From Melampsora larici-populina 98AG31 (taxonomy: Eukaryota > Basidiomycota > Pucciniomycetes > Pucciniales > Melampsoraceae): a stretch of 64,000 nucleotides of DNA. The notes below the pieces were generated by a model that saw only the letters and a list, made by a program, of their open reading frames with translations, ran no database searches and was not told the origin of the DNA. Location of the stretch: contig NW_006768775.1 of NCBI RefSeq assembly GCF_000204055.1, positions 584,815 to 648,814 of the forward strand, in the 5' to 3' direction. The position numbers and the translations under genes were made by a program. Positions 23,440 through 36,307 of this stretch are shown here, piece by piece. Positions within the stretch are counted from its first letter, which is position 1, and every line of letters starts with the position of its first letter.

Positions 23440-25960
23440 TAAACTAGATGCATGACTTGTCATTCACAATGTAATGTGAATGACAAGTTCAAATTCGAGT
23501 TCACATTGAAACCTTCAAATGTGAACAATATACAAAGCTGAGTTGTGAACATTTCGGAGTTCACATTGAATTCTGAACTAAATAAGTTTTGTGAACTTCC
23601 TTCACTTACAATTATTTGTGAACTTCTCAAGAGCAACAAATAATTGTTAAAACTTATATGTCTGAATTTTTTTCAAAGGAAAGGTATCACTCTCAGTTCT
23701 TATTTCAAGTATTTTGATCATTGTGAACCCAATATGTAGTTCAAACTCCAACTCGCCATGCTCAGATTGAAAGTTAGCTGTAGTTCACAATATGTAGTTC
23801 ACAACGGGTTTTGAAAGACATAAAAAGGTCACATTGAATCTTCTAATTTCTATGTAGTTCACATTAAGTATTTCGCAATGCTCGGTATTTCAAATAACAA
23901 AGAAAGAAGTTCAATCTTTGTTAACTACATAAAAAGCATAAGAAATGCGATCTTTGCATGGAGGTCAGAATCAGTTGTGAACTGGCAGTTCACAATCGGT
24001 TGTGAACTGCTAATTGTTGTAAACTGCAAATTCACAACTGATTGTGAATTACCAAGTACACAATGCAGTTCACAAAGAATCAGTTGTGAACTGGCAGTTC
24101 ACAATCAGTTCACAACTGATTGTGAACTGCTAATTTTTGTAAATTAGCAGTTCACAACTAATTGTGAACTGCATATTCACAATGCTTTGTGAACCCATCA
24201 AAAGGTTCACAACTGATTGTGAACTTAGAATTAGGAGCAGTTCACCATCAGTGGTGAACTATCTATGTAGTTCACTTTGCGAATCACATAAGTTCATAAG
24301 TTCACAACTAACTACATAGACTGCAAACCTCCCATTGTGAACTGCTCGAATTCGAAGTTCAAGTTCAAAACTGACGAATCACATAAGTTCATAAGTTCAC
24401 AACTAACTACATAGACTGCAAACCTCCCATTGTGAACTGCTCGAATTCGAAGTTCAAGTTCAAAACTGAAATTGTGAACTAGCTCGATGAGCCTATGGTC
24501 CTCAGAATCTGTTCTGAATTCAGCATTTAGTTTGTAGTTAGTTTCTGACTGAACTGCCCAAATTGAAAGTTTGCAACCTTCCATTTCGATTTTAGGAATT
24601 CTGAAAGTTCAATAATTTTTCTTAACTACCAAAAAACACTGGGATATTTGATTGTGATCTTTGCATGCAGTTCACAATTGGTTGTGAACTGCCAATTCAG
24701 AATTTGCCAATTTCATACTGATTGTGAACTTAGATTTGAGTTCACACTATTCACAGTCAGTTGTGAACTGTAGTTTCAGTCTTAATTCTGCATGTTTAGC
24801 ATATAAGTTCATAAGTTCACAACTAAAGCTCACAACCCATTTTGAACTGGTCAAATTCATGATCTAGTTCACAACTGAAATTGTGACCTAGCTCTATGTG
24901 GTCGAAATCAAAAGTCATCAACCTATGGTGGACCTCACCATAGGTTTTGAAGTCAGGATGTAGTTTGTAGTTAGTTTGTGATGGGCCCAAAATAAAAGTT
25001 CACAAATTTATCATCAAGTTGTGAAGTTCCGAATTTAGTCAATAATTGTGAACTGACAAAATGAGCCGATGATCAAAAGTGAACTCTCTATCCAAATTTG
25101 ACCTATCTATCCAGTTTACCATCAGTTGTGAACTCAGTCTATAGGTAGTAATTACAACTTGCTTCATAGGTAGTTTTGAACTTTCAAGAAAGTTCACAAG
25201 TGCCTATCAGAAAGTTCATATCGAATTGTGAACTTTCAATATGTTCACATTTACTTGGGAAAACTTTGATTTGGATGTGCACAATTTTGAACTTCCAAAT
25301 CAAACTGATAATCTCATCTTAAAACTCAATTCGGCTCACAATGAGTTGTGAACTCAGTATGTAGTTTGTAATTGAAAGTTCACAACTTTCAAGAAAGGCA
25401 GTTGTGAACTTTCAAGAAGGTTCACAACTTGCTTTCTTGGAAGTTGTGAACTTTGCCGCTCACAACCGCTCACAATGAGTTGTGAACTCAGTATGTAGTT
25501 TGTAAATTCTTGAAAGTTCACAACTTTCTGCATAGGTAGTTGTGAACTTTCATCAAAGTTCACCAATTGCTTCGTAGGTAGTTGTGAACTTTCTGCATAG
25601 GTAGTTGTGAAGTTTCAAGAAAGTTCACAACTTGGTTCATAGGTAGTTGTGAACTTTCAAGTAACTTCACAACTATCTATGCGGAAATTTCTTAGCAAAT
25701 TGTGAACTTTCAATATCTTCACTTTCAGTTGGGTACCCCCTTTGGAAGTTCACAATTGTGAACCTCCAAATCAAACTGATAATCTCATCTCAAACTCAAA
25801 ACTCAAAGCGGCTCACAACCGCTCACAATGAGTGGCTCACAATGAGTTGTGAACTCAGTATGTAGTTTGTAATGTGAACTGCTCATATTGAAAGATCACA
25901 TCTGACTTTATTCACAGATCGCTTTGTTTGGTGAACTTATCATGTATTCATGGAATCGTT
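23440..25960. repeat. Dense array of TTGTGAAC / GTTCACAA motifs
   Basis: The 8-mers GTTCACAA and TTGTGAAC (often extended to AGTTCACAA or TTGTGAACT) recur every 20-60 bp in both orientations, frequently paired into palindromes such as GTTCACAACTGATTGTGAAC. It contains an exact-looking duplication of about 92 bp (24288-24379 and 24380-24471). No coding frame is supported. CpG is sparse. The same motif fills 35150-36110, 38940-39470 and part of 20280-20540, always inside the KDZ element. Confidence 0.85.
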
Positions 25961-26254
25961 TGTGATGGATATATTTAGTTCAAGATGAATTGGGGACTAC
26001 TCAGATGGCAAAAATAGCATGGTGAGCTACTTGGAGCTAATGATTCATTCTAGTATAGTATTCTTTCTATTGGTCTCCACCAATAAGTCCAGATTAAATA
26101 GGGAACTAGGATCGAACAATTGGATTATAAGCTGAAAGAAACAAAAGTATAATAGAATGGGATCAAAGTAAAAGTAGTAGAATAGATTGGGATCTTTTTG
26201 ATATAATGTAATATGTTCTTGATATAAGATCAATGAAATGCAACTGAGGTAAAT
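25961..26254. other. 3' flank of the TET/JBP gene
   Basis: AT-rich, no gene; probably holds the 3' untranslated region of the minus-strand dioxygenase gene. Confidence 0.4.
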
Positions 26255-27515
26255 CTAGAAATCATTTCGCCATATGCCTAACTTGATAGCCAATTTCTTC
26301 ATCTTGAGATGAGCTTGTTCCGCATAACCAGTCAAAACCCTTGCTTGATATGCTTGTCCTTCGCTTTCACTCATCGCCTCTTGCTGGATTTTGACTTTCT
26401 CAAGGCGGTTGACCAATGCCTGGGAGATTTGACAAGAGCAACCGAAACGTGTGATTTCGGCCGACTCTGGTTGGACTTGTTCCTTCAATGCATTGTAAGT
26501 TTTGGAGCGCGAAGTGTGATGATGGACTTGAGAGTTCCACAACATTTCAACTACTCCATCGGAAGAATCCAAATCGACCTCTAGGTTGTAGTCATCAAGC
26601 ACGAAGCGAGCCCCAATACAGTTCCCTCGTGAAGCTGTATCACCTCGCAAGTATAGCTCACCCGTACCCCGGTTGATTAAAGTAAACAAACCAAAGGCAT
26701 ATTTGGATGCATCTTTATCTTTGTGTTTTTTATTGGTAAATTCATCAAAGGTAACTACAATGTTCGAGCCAAAGACCTTGGAGTTGGGTGAAACATAGAA
26801 GGATTCGCTTGCCCAAGAAGGGGCATTCGTTCGACTGGCAAGGGCAGCATTAGACTCGAAGGCGTATAAGGAAAGGCCACTGAATCTCTCAGCGAAGAAG
26901 GATTCGATAGCGGGCAGGTTACCCTGTCTTTTCAGGTCGGCCTCCATCTTCCAGAGGTCATTTGCAGTCGTGGCATTCCAAGTATAGTGACCTAAGGAAA
27001 AGTCATGTGAGTGATGTTCTTTTATTCTTAATCTTGGGTCAGCCAGACTGACCTCCTTTGACCTCCGTATCATAACCAGGACGAAAACCGGCAGCAAACA
27101 TTCGACCATATTTGCGACCGAGTCTCCTTGCCCGGTAGGTAGCTCCATTATTTTTCACTTCGCCTCTAGCTTTGGCATGCTGGTAGATCGTGCTGATTGA
27201 ATGATTATAAGCATTGTAAATCTCCTCGGAGACACTCCCCTTCTCTACAAATCGTACAACCAGCAGTAGCTCAGATGTATCATAATCAAGACAAACAACT
27301 GTGCCATATGTTAAACTGAAGCGAGGCTTCCCATAACTTCGTCCCTTCCGAAAAAACAGGAACTTCGAGTCCATGGGGAGACCGTAGAGACTGATGAGAT
27401 TGGCCTTTTGAATAGCTCGTTGATTGGGTGGAGGTTTGGATGGACGTTCAAGGTGCTTCTGGAGTGATCGATTAAGACGGGATTGTAGGGTAGCTGGTGA
27501 CTTGTACTTGGGCAT
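26255..27515 (-). CDS. TET/JBP-family 2-oxoglutarate and Fe(II)-dependent dioxygenase, 399 aa
   Basis: Exons 27053-27515 and 26255-26991, intron GTCAGT..CCTTAG; 1200 nt, intact. The family oxidises the methyl group of 5-methylcytosine (or of thymine in JBP) in DNA. What I see: a basic N-terminus, a conserved block around residues 40-150 (RKGRSYGKPR, YRARRLGRKYGRMF), then the double-stranded beta-helix. The HxD iron motif is H244-K-D246 in FTNKKHKDKDASKYAFGL, the distal His lies in VHHHT (311-313), and the 2OG-binding Arg is probably R336 in ITRFGCS. SSDGVVEMLWNS before the distal His is characteristic of fungal TET proteins. It lies antisense to the other genes of the transposon. It is the only one of the four without an in-frame stop. 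Confidence 0.85.
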
Positions 27516-29028
27516 GGTAAAGATGGAGAACTTGATGAAGTGTGAAAAATATGATGAATACGAATGGGATGTTTGAATAATACTGAATGATTACGATGAG
27601 ATAAAACAATTGAAGAGGGGTTCGAAAAGCTGATAGAATGAGACTAGGATACTATAAGATCACTGGAAGAATATCTTTGATATGTTGCAGTCGATTCCAA
27701 TAAGGCGATAGAAATTAACCACCACTTCCTCCTATTAACAACTCAGGCTAACAATCTTATTAGACTCCCTTTCTAGCTTCTGAATTATGCGTCGCGATGA
27801 TCCAAGGTCCGAAGCATGCAAAGGAAGTCTTATAAGGTGTTCACTGGTCAGAAGATAGAAAGGTAGTTATTCACCAAAGCCAAATCGATGGAATGATATG
27901 TGGGATGGATATTTTGCGATCGAACCCTGGGGAATATATGTATTTCGAAGAGACATAACCGTGTGTCTTTTGGTCATTCAATCAAAAGTTCTGTTTCCTT
28001 TTCCTACAAAGTCCACATTCTGAATTGAATTGCCTAGACGAAATTTCTCACCCGTATATCATTTTCCTATTATAGTATAGGACACACCCTGAATACTTAA
28101 TAGGACTATATATCTATATAGTACAGGATACTCTCACAAGTTCTCACAAGTGTTTGTGAGAGTATTGATTCCATCACCCAATTGATTCCATCATGAGAGT
28201 ATTGATTCCATCACCCAACCTGTATGACAATAGGATCGAAAGCGATACCATTAGTATTTAAACACGAAATGGTTTGGAAGGGGTTTTGAACCACCCCTTC
28301 CGAACCATTTCGTGTTTCCACTTCCGTCGAAGTGATACTGATGCTGAAACCTGAAGCTCAATTGCCATTGAGCGCTGTACTTCGGACAGTCGGAATTGTA
28401 TTGGACAGCTGTCAGAGTCTCTCAAGGGACTCCCAAATGAAACTGGAGCAACCAACCCAGAGTTAACCCCTTCTGCGATTGGCATCCTGGAATTTCCACC
28501 ATACATATATATTGGAAAGTATTTTGTTGAACTCTGGTTTCACATTGATCATCTTTAATGTCCTGAATGATTTATCAAGGTCAACTATTATTTCGTATCT
28601 ACAGGGGTAGATACATTATTCACATGTTCAACATATGTAGAGTAATACTCAAGATACAATATTGTCATGTTCAACACGTGTAGAATAATACTCATTTTGA
28701 TCAACCAGGATGAAAAGTTCTGGTTGATACACAAAACCTTTGCTCATAGGAGGGTTGGTTGCAGTGGTAGTTGAGACAGAGACCATTAGCTCTTTAAATA
28801 TTTGCAATATTTAAGCTAAATAAAAATATTATGATAAGCATGAACTAATTGTTGCGGTATATATATGCTCACTTGAATTAAAGACTTCATTTGGTCAAAA
28901 CTTGGGCAGAGATATCATTTGATCATTTTGTAAGATTTTTCAGCGATGGGTACATCACCCCCATGAACCCAGAAGTGCTTTGGCATGAGGTTTGAAAGAG
29001 TTACTAAGATATATGTGCTAATTGCAGG
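27516..29028. other. Intergenic region inside the KDZ element
   Basis: Likely contains the promoter of the dioxygenase gene (upstream of 27515). The repeated phrase ATTGATTCCATCA occurs near 28165, 28183 and 28204. An 82-codon minus frame at 28258-28506 overlaps a hairpin and has no support. Confidence 0.45.
28259..28316. repeat. Near-perfect hairpin, about 25-bp stem
   Basis: AAACACGAAATGGTTTGGAA at 28260 is mirrored by TTCCGAACCATTTCGTGTTT ending near 28316, with a loop of a few bases and one G/T-type mismatch. It could be a small fold-back repeat or a strong RNA stem. Confidence 0.7.
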
Positions 29029-29090
29029 GGTAAGTGCTTCCAACTGCAAATTTTTAAGATGTGGAAAATTTGCAGTTGGAAGCACTTACC
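29029..29090. repeat. Hairpin with 26-bp stem and about 9-nt loop
   Basis: GGTAAGTGCTTCCAACTGCA (29029 on) is the reverse complement of TGCAGTTGGAAGCACTTACC (ending 29090). The stem looks perfect by eye. It sits immediately before the 182-bp tandem array. Confidence 0.8.
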
Positions 29091-29101
29091 TGAGTGTGGT
29101 A

Positions 29102-30425
29102 CCAGGGTTAATTGGCCCCAGAAACATTTCTCAACACTCAGATCTACAATATGATGAGTGTGGACAAAGATATTTACAAATATGTGCTATTTGTTAATAT
29201 AAGTGTGTACAACTTATATTAACAACAGGTGTACAACACTTGGTCAAGAATATCACTTGACCACATTGAACATGGTGATGTCCCAGTGGTAATAACCCCC
29301 CAGGAACATCGATCAACACTCAGAACTACAATATGATGAGTGTGGACAAAGATATTTACAAATATGTGCTATTTGTTAATATAAGTGTGTACAACTTATA
29401 TTAACAACAGGTGTACAACACTTGGTCAAGAATATCACTTGACCACATTGAACATGGTGATGTCCCAGTGGTAATAACCCCCCAGGAACATCTATCAACA
29501 CTCAGAAGTCCAATATGATGAGTGTGGAAAAAGATATTAACAAATATGTGCTATTTGCACATATAAGTGTGTACTTTAGTCAAATACTACACTTGTACAA
29601 GACTTGGTCAATAAGGTCACTTGAGCACATTGAAAATGGTGATGTCCCAGGGGTAATAACCCCCCAGGAATATTTATCAACACTCAGAACTCCAATATGA
29701 TGAGTGTGGAAAAAGATATTAACAAATATGTGCTATTTGCACATATAAGTGTGTTCTTTAGTCAAATACTACACGTGTACATCACTTGGTCAATAAGGTC
29801 ACTTGAGCACATTGAAAATGGTGATCTCCCAGGGGTAATAACCCCCCAGGAATATTTATCAACACTCAGAACTCCAATATGATGAGTGTGGAAAAAGACA
29901 TGAACAAATATGTGCTATTTGCACATATAAGTGTGTACTTTAGTCAAATACTACACTTGTACAACACTTGGTCAATAAGGTCACTTGAGCACATTGAAAA
30001 TGGTGATCTCCCAGGGGTAATAACCCCCCAGGAACATTTATCAACACTCAGAACTCCAATATGATGAGTGTGGAAAAAGATATTAATAAGTATGTGCTAT
30101 TTGCAAATATAAGTGTGTACTTGAGTCAAATACTACACTTGTACAACATTTGGTCAATAAGGTCACTTGAGCCCATTGAAAATGGTGATCTCCCAGGGGT
30201 AATAACCCCCCAGGAACATTTATCAACACTCAGAACTCCAATATGATGAGTGTGGAAAAAGATATTAACAAATATGTGCTATTTGCAAATATAAGTGTGT
30301 ACTTGAGTATTCAACTCAAGTAACACTGACTTGATCAAGAATATCACTTGAACAAATATTATAAAAGTGTGGTCCCAGGTTACATTGACACCTAGTTACA
30401 TTTATCAACACTCAGAAGTCCAATT
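29102..30425 (+). repeat. Tandem array of a 182-bp unit, about seven copies
   Basis: Unit starts marked by ATGATGAGTGTGGA lie at about 29152, 29333, 29515, 29697, 29879, 30061 and 30243, so the period is 181-183 bp. Middle copies are nearly identical; the outer ones diverge. Each unit contains a 61-codon frame, but 182 is not a multiple of three and there is no splice logic, so coding is unlikely. Conserved words include GGTAATAACCCCCCAGGAA and TCAACACTCAGAA. Confidence 0.9.
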
Positions 30426-31382
30426 TGAAGAGTGTTGAAAAAGACATTAAGGAAAAAGAAATGCTATTTGCACGGGTCTGTCTGCATTTGAGTCAAATAC
30501 TACACAAGAACTATAACCTGTACATTAGACCACATTGAACACAATTAGACCACATTGAACACATGACTGTAGTTCAATGTTTTCAATTACAATTAATTGT
30601 AAGACCTATGATTGAAATTGAGACTGGTAAGAACCTAGTCTCTCAATCACAATCAATTCTAACACGTATGATTTTAATTGAGACTGTCCACTTTGGGCTC
30701 CATACTATGGGGCCCAGTTTTTACTCTTATAAATTTAATAGAGACTGTGCACTATGGGAGCCTTCATAGTATGGGTGTTTGCCTCGTTGAGACATAAAGT
30801 GGGCAAATTAGTCCATTAGTCTGAAAACACTGGGTGGACCCCTGCGCTGGCCCGTGCCAACTGATTATTGCCATTCTTGTTTATTTTCCCAGATTGGAAC
30901 AACATCTTGCCATATGAGATCATCATATCGTAGTTTGGAGAATCATTTACCTTTCAAAGAAAAGGAGGTGGTGATAGTACAGTGATCTCACTATGGGTAA
31001 TTATTTGATCTGTAGTCACAGGTGAAGCAGACCAATAGTTCACCTGTATGACTGGACTCAAATCGAAGCCCAATGGGGTACAATCACAATGTGACAGTAC
31101 GCAATCAATAGAGGATTAGAAATACTGCACTCAATTTGAAGACCAATTGGGTACTGTCACCTACTGTCACCATCTGACAGCACCCAATTGATCATATCAA
31201 ATTGATATCTTCACACTAATGAGAAATATTGACGAATTGGGCATATGAGCCTAAAATCATTACCGTCTGAAGTGCTTTGGACTCTGGTTAACCCAGATGA
31301 GTAATTTTGGACTCCGACAATTACAAACCGCCCTCAAATACCTTTTTACTTCAGACAACTCACTCGTTCAAGTCATCCAGCC
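30426..31382. other. Upstream region of the KDZ transposase gene
   Basis: No gene. Contains partial repeats (ATTAGACCACATTGAACACA twice near 30530-30562) and several short palindromes near 31010-31200. Probable promoter of the transposase. Confidence 0.45.
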
Positions 31383-34300
31383 ATGGGTGGAAGAAAAGGG
31401 AGATCTATAGGATGTCCTTTAGGTCCTTCTTCCAAAAAAAGAAGACAACCAGAGCCACAAGGTTCCAGCCAGATCATTGCAGATTTGGATGCCAGCGAGG
31501 CACGTTGGGTCGACCAGCAGTCTCAACGCTTGAACAACCGACCAGTGGCGCCTAACACTGCAATGCAACATGAACAACTACAGCCTTCAACTTCCGACCA
31601 AGTCGAACATGCTTTTGAATGGGACCAGATTTCCGATATCAATCCAGAGGAAGAATATCTCATCAATCACAATATCCCAGACGACCCCACTGAAGAGCCA
31701 CCTGAAGTTACTAACTTTGGTGACTACGTGAAAGGATCATCATACAAACGAAAACAAATCAAAGAGGCCAGGAATTGGGCCAAGGTCTTTGGGCCAATGT
31801 TCCTCGAATTCATGGTAGGTTCCAAGCGCACCACTCAATGGGGGCTAGAAACCTGGAACCAGGATTATAACAAGTCTTGTGCTTGTGGACCTGGGAAACA
31901 TCGAATGAGAAAAGTAGACATGGTGGACCATACAAGTAATCTCGAATTTCATTGCACCATTTCCTTGCTTATTTATACCACTCATGCTGACTTTGAACAG
32001 CTCGTATGCAGCAGACAATTGAATTTTGTGACTGTATCCCAGACCAAGTGAGGCTGATACGGATGGGATACATTGGAGGATCTCCAATTCATCCGGAAAC
32101 TGCTTTTTCAATCAGGCTCTTGAGGCTTCACCATAGTCTATGGAAATATTGCTCACTTCGAACTCAGGGCTTCTCACTTGGCCTTGATGAGTTCTTGGAT
32201 TCAGCCAACCCACTCATTTTGGTCGCCAGTTCAAGTGAGGTAAGTCATTTTCCTGTCATTCATTAAAAGTTTATTAATCCTTTTAACTATCAATACCCAT
32301 CACATCAGCCTCGAAGGTGGAGACGCCCTTTATCATTAGCTATAGATGCATACAGACAAATGGTTCGATACGAGGAAGAGTTGACAATACGTGCACTAGG
32401 ACTTACAACCATGGAGAGGCTGGCCATGAATTGCCCCCGGTGTTTTGGACCTCTTCAAGATAACCCTGAGCCTGATGAGCCGGACTATATAGTATGTGTT
32501 GACGGCAACTTTCAGCATCGGAGACACAAGGCTGCAAGCCGGGAGTATGAAGAAGTGGGCATCAGGATTCCACCTCTATTCATTAAACCCGAGAAAGTTG
32601 AAGAATGGGAGCCAGTTAAGAATAAACATGTCATCCAAAATAACGTATGTTTCTTCTGAGATGAGACGTTTGCAGCTCCACCTCTGATTTCCCAGCTGAA
32701 ATCAGTGGAGTTCCTCAGGACCGATGCTCTGTGCAGCACACTGCAGCTGCAGATCAGCGAGGTGGCTCAACATGGAAAGCAGCCGATGAGACTGGCCTAA
32801 TTGGGATGGCCTGTCGACATGATCATGTCCTGAGTTTTGTTAATGTTGTTCAGAGTGGCGAACGGTGAGTTTCTGTTCAGATTTCACACTTCCAGCGCCT
32901 GATGAATATTGATGAAAAACTCAATCCAGGCAATACTACATACTATCTATGATTGATAAACTGTTGCACGAGACGGCTGAGCCAGGGAAACCTAGGAAAA
33001 GGGTTGGTATTTTGTATGATATTGGGTGTACTTTGGAAAAAAGCATCATGAAGGTACTGAGTATATCTTTGAACCAATTTCGAGTGGCCACTAATGTTTG
33101 CCACAATTCAGAATAAGATCTTTCAAGCCCAATGTGCAGAACGAGGCCTGAAGTTTGGAACCAGTGCGTTTCATGCCTTTGTTCATGAGTGGGGTTGTCA
33201 GCTGCGTTACAATCCCCGTATGAACAAAGGCTGGGGACGTTCAGATGGGGAAGGTTTGGAAAGAATATGGTCATACCTATCTCCTCTCGTTAGCCCACTG
33301 CGATATTCGACAAAGCAGCATCGGCTGGATGCTCTGCATTTAAAAGCGACTCATCGAAATGAAGTCACACGCACCAATGCAGGTGAGAAAGCTTTGTTTG
33401 CAATGACCTTAACACATCTGGAGTGAGCTGATTTGGTTTTGGTATCAGTGCGAGCATCTTGGATTAAAGTTAAAGAATCCGAGCAACTTCTCAACCAAGC
33501 GAACAACAAACTGAATGAACTTGAAGTAGAAAAACCTATCTACACATGTGAGTATTTTGCTGGGCAATGGGAGCGACAAAAGACGTGCCAGCTTGAAGCT
33601 ATGTCGAATATCACTTTAAAAAAGTTAGAGGAAAAGCTGGTTGAGCTACTTGACCAAGAAGAAAAGTTGAAAGAAGCTCAGTGAGTTTCCAATTTCAGGC
33701 AGTGTGAACATGAGAAACTGACAGTGGTAATGCATATTAGCACTGAACTTAAACGCCTACAGCGCAAAACTCGTAGAAATTGGACAGACAATGATGTGTT
33801 AGAGATGAGCACGCTCCCCGCTTCGATTGTGGTGATGGAGACTGCTGCCCAGAAAATGCGTGCAGAGTTAGGTGATCCAGAATTCCGGCGAATTAAACAG
33901 AACACAAGTAGGTCATTTGAACTTTGATGCAATCAAACAAGGGATATATTAATAATATGTGGTTTGATTTCATAGCGGACAAAGGGAAGGCCCTAATTCG
34001 AGTTAGGCTGGCCAAGACGAAACTTTATGAGGCCAAAGTAGGCATTGTGGAGGCTCAGAAACGGTGGGACAAATGCGGTTTGGGTGCATGGCACTTCCAT
34101 CAACCAAACCAATATATATCTGTTGACTCCTGGTTTGACGAACACTAGGTACATCCGTCCAGCAGAGCTTGAAGACTATGATGACGAAAAAACAACTCCA
34201 GTTCAGGCGGAAATGGACCACTTATAATGAACAAGCCACCCTGTATAATGACATCCGACCAGTCAGCAATCTCCCATGTCCAACTTTGGAGGAGGCGAAG

Positions 34301-35017
34301 GCACTGCCCTTTGAGGATTGTTTTTGGAATGTAGGCGCTCTATCTCATCCTTTGGAGATGTGGGCTAATGATCCAGGCACAAAGGATGGTATTCAAGCCT
34401 ACTTGCTGCAAAGGAGCTGTAAGGAAGAGCTTCGTCGTCTAGGTCGTGAATCACAGCAAATGACCCTTGCCGCGCTAAGAACAGAGGAGCAGATGCAAGA
34501 TCTGCTAAGGGTATGTAATAGTGGTACGTACTCTACTATCAAATGTCTGACAAAACATGAATATTTCTTGACCTTTCTTACGTCTCTTTCGGCAGAGTGG
34601 GAACCTGAGCATGGTGGGAAGGCCCTGATTGAAATGATCCAACCCGGGCAGCGAATATCCAAAGACATCTGGGAAGATTGTATCGATGTTTTGAAGGCAT
34701 TTCACAAGAATACGCTTCAACATCTTTGCCGAACATGGATGTCCTGGAGCTCATCGTTGGTTTGCCTCCTAAGGTACACCATCAAGTACACTCCAGTTGA
34801 TAGAGATTCTTTGGAAACAATAGTTATTCGTTGGCTAGGACTCATTGAGAGGACTAAAACGACTTGGTCAGAGCTTGTCAAGCTCAAAAGTTATGAAACT
34901 TCGGCTCTCGATGAACTGGATATCACTGAGCAGAATTTTCTGATTGGAGAGGATGTTGGGGAAGAACATGATATGTTGCTTGAACCTGATGATATTGAAG
35001 ATGAAGATTTTATATGA
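31383..35017 (+). CDS. KDZ-superfamily transposase, many exons, one in-frame TGA
   Basis: Exons 31383-31935, 32001-32239, 32309-32644, 32719-32864, 32930-33053, 33112-33382, 33449-33907, 33976-34077 and 34149-35017 (an extra intron near 34511-34597 is possible). The N-terminus is basic with a Cys-rich zinc-binding region (SCACGPGKHR, FCDCIP), followed by the KDZ hallmarks GGSPIHPETAFSIRLL, VCVDGNFQHRRH, DETGLIGMACRHD, VGILYDIGC, SAFHAFVHEWGCQ and SDGEGLERIWSYL. Candidate catalytic acids are Asp at 32501, Asp at 33018 and Glu/Asp of DGEGLER near 33244. The C-terminal third is a coiled, acidic domain. A TGA at 33681 interrupts the frame after the catalytic part, with coding continuing directly (VSNFRQCEHEK). 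It should cut and join the element ends. Confidence 0.82.
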
Positions 35018-36307
35018 CTCCACGTAATGAAATTACTCCACAAATCAACCTGCAAATGGTTATGAGCTTTGATCTAGGATTCACTGGGTAATATCAAGTG
35101 GTGAGCCAATTATTTACTTCACAACAATGCCTTTTAAAGTGAAGATGCATGTGTGAACTTGAGATCTAGTTCACAAGTGTTTGTGAAGTAGAACTATATC
35201 TGGGAAGGCATTGTGAACGAGACCCAGTTAGTTCACAAAGAGGTGTGAAGTGGATCTCAAGTTCACCAAACCAGATCACAAAAGTTTGTGAACTTCAAGG
35301 TCATGATGCATCAGAGATCTAGTTCACAATCATTTGTGAAGTAGACATCATCTGGGAAGGCTTTGTGAACTAGGGAGCCAGTTAGTTCACAAAGCGGTGT
35401 GAAGTGGATCTCAACTTCACCATTCCAGTTCACAAAAGTTTGTGAGATTCAAGGTCAGGATGCATTGGAGAACTAGTTCACAATCATTTGTGAAGTAGAT
35501 ATCCGTGAACTAACCGGGATAATTGTGAACCAGCGACCCGGTGTGTTCACCAAGAGGTGTGAGCTAGATCTGTAGTTCACCGAACCAGTTCACAAATGTT
35601 TGTGAACTAGATCTCAAGGTCATGAGTGAACAGAGATCTAGTTCACAAACATCTGTGAACTAGATATCCGTCAATTGGATCATTGTGAAGTTCAGATTGT
35701 GAAATTCACTTTCAGACTCAGTGATCCAGTTCAGCAAACCATCAGTGGTGAACTACATTTCAACTTCACAAATACTCTGTGAACCAGTTCGCATTTCATG
35801 GTTCACAAGATGTTGTGAGCTAGATCTCACTAGATAACCAGGTCACAATTTATAATGTACCAAGTTCAGACCTTTTTGTGAGCAGGACTTTGTGAAACTA
35901 CTTATGATCATTCGACCGAATTCTACTCAACTTTAAATTTTTGATGATGAGAAAGTTCACAAGGACTTTTTAACTTGTGATTTACAATTGTGAGCTATGA
36001 AACCTGAGAATCTGAATTGTGAAGTTGAGCAGCAGTTCACACAATCTATTGTGAACTTGAGATGTCATGAGAGTTTTGTGAGGTAGAAGAGTTCACAAAA
36101 TAATGATTTTTCGATGTTTCGATGTGGACATGTATGTGAACCGGCTTACCCATGTAAACTCCGAATGAGAGGAGGGTATTTCACAAGTCACTCATGTCTC
36201 TATCGATTTAAAGGCCACCCGTTCCGCCCCATCCCAGTTTGGTCACATACACAAACCTCATTCATCTTCACAAAACTTTATTCATCTCTTCTGTCATATC
36301 TCATATC
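35018..36307. repeat. Second TTGTGAA/TTCACAA motif array
   Basis: From about 35110 to 36100 the motifs TTGTGAACT and AGTTCACAA recur at short spacing in both orientations, also arranged in 170-190 bp higher-order units (compare AGATCTAGTTCACAA at 35161, 35327 and 35633). No coding frame. The last 200 bp before 36308 hold the presumed promoter of the HMG-like gene. Confidence 0.8.

Noticed and set aside
29515..30246. Four successive 61-codon frames starting MMSVEKD
   Set aside because: They are copies of one frame in a tandem repeat whose period is not a multiple of three; no domain and no splice logic.
29102..30425. CRISPR-like regular repeats
   Set aside because: The repeat unit is the entire 182-bp period with no variable spacers; it is a eukaryotic-type tandem array.
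33681..33698. An 18-bp intron GTGAGT..TTTCAG in the KDZ transposase gene
   Set aside because: Too short to be spliced. Because 18 is a multiple of three, the frame simply reads through with a TGA at 33681, matching the other in-frame TGAs.
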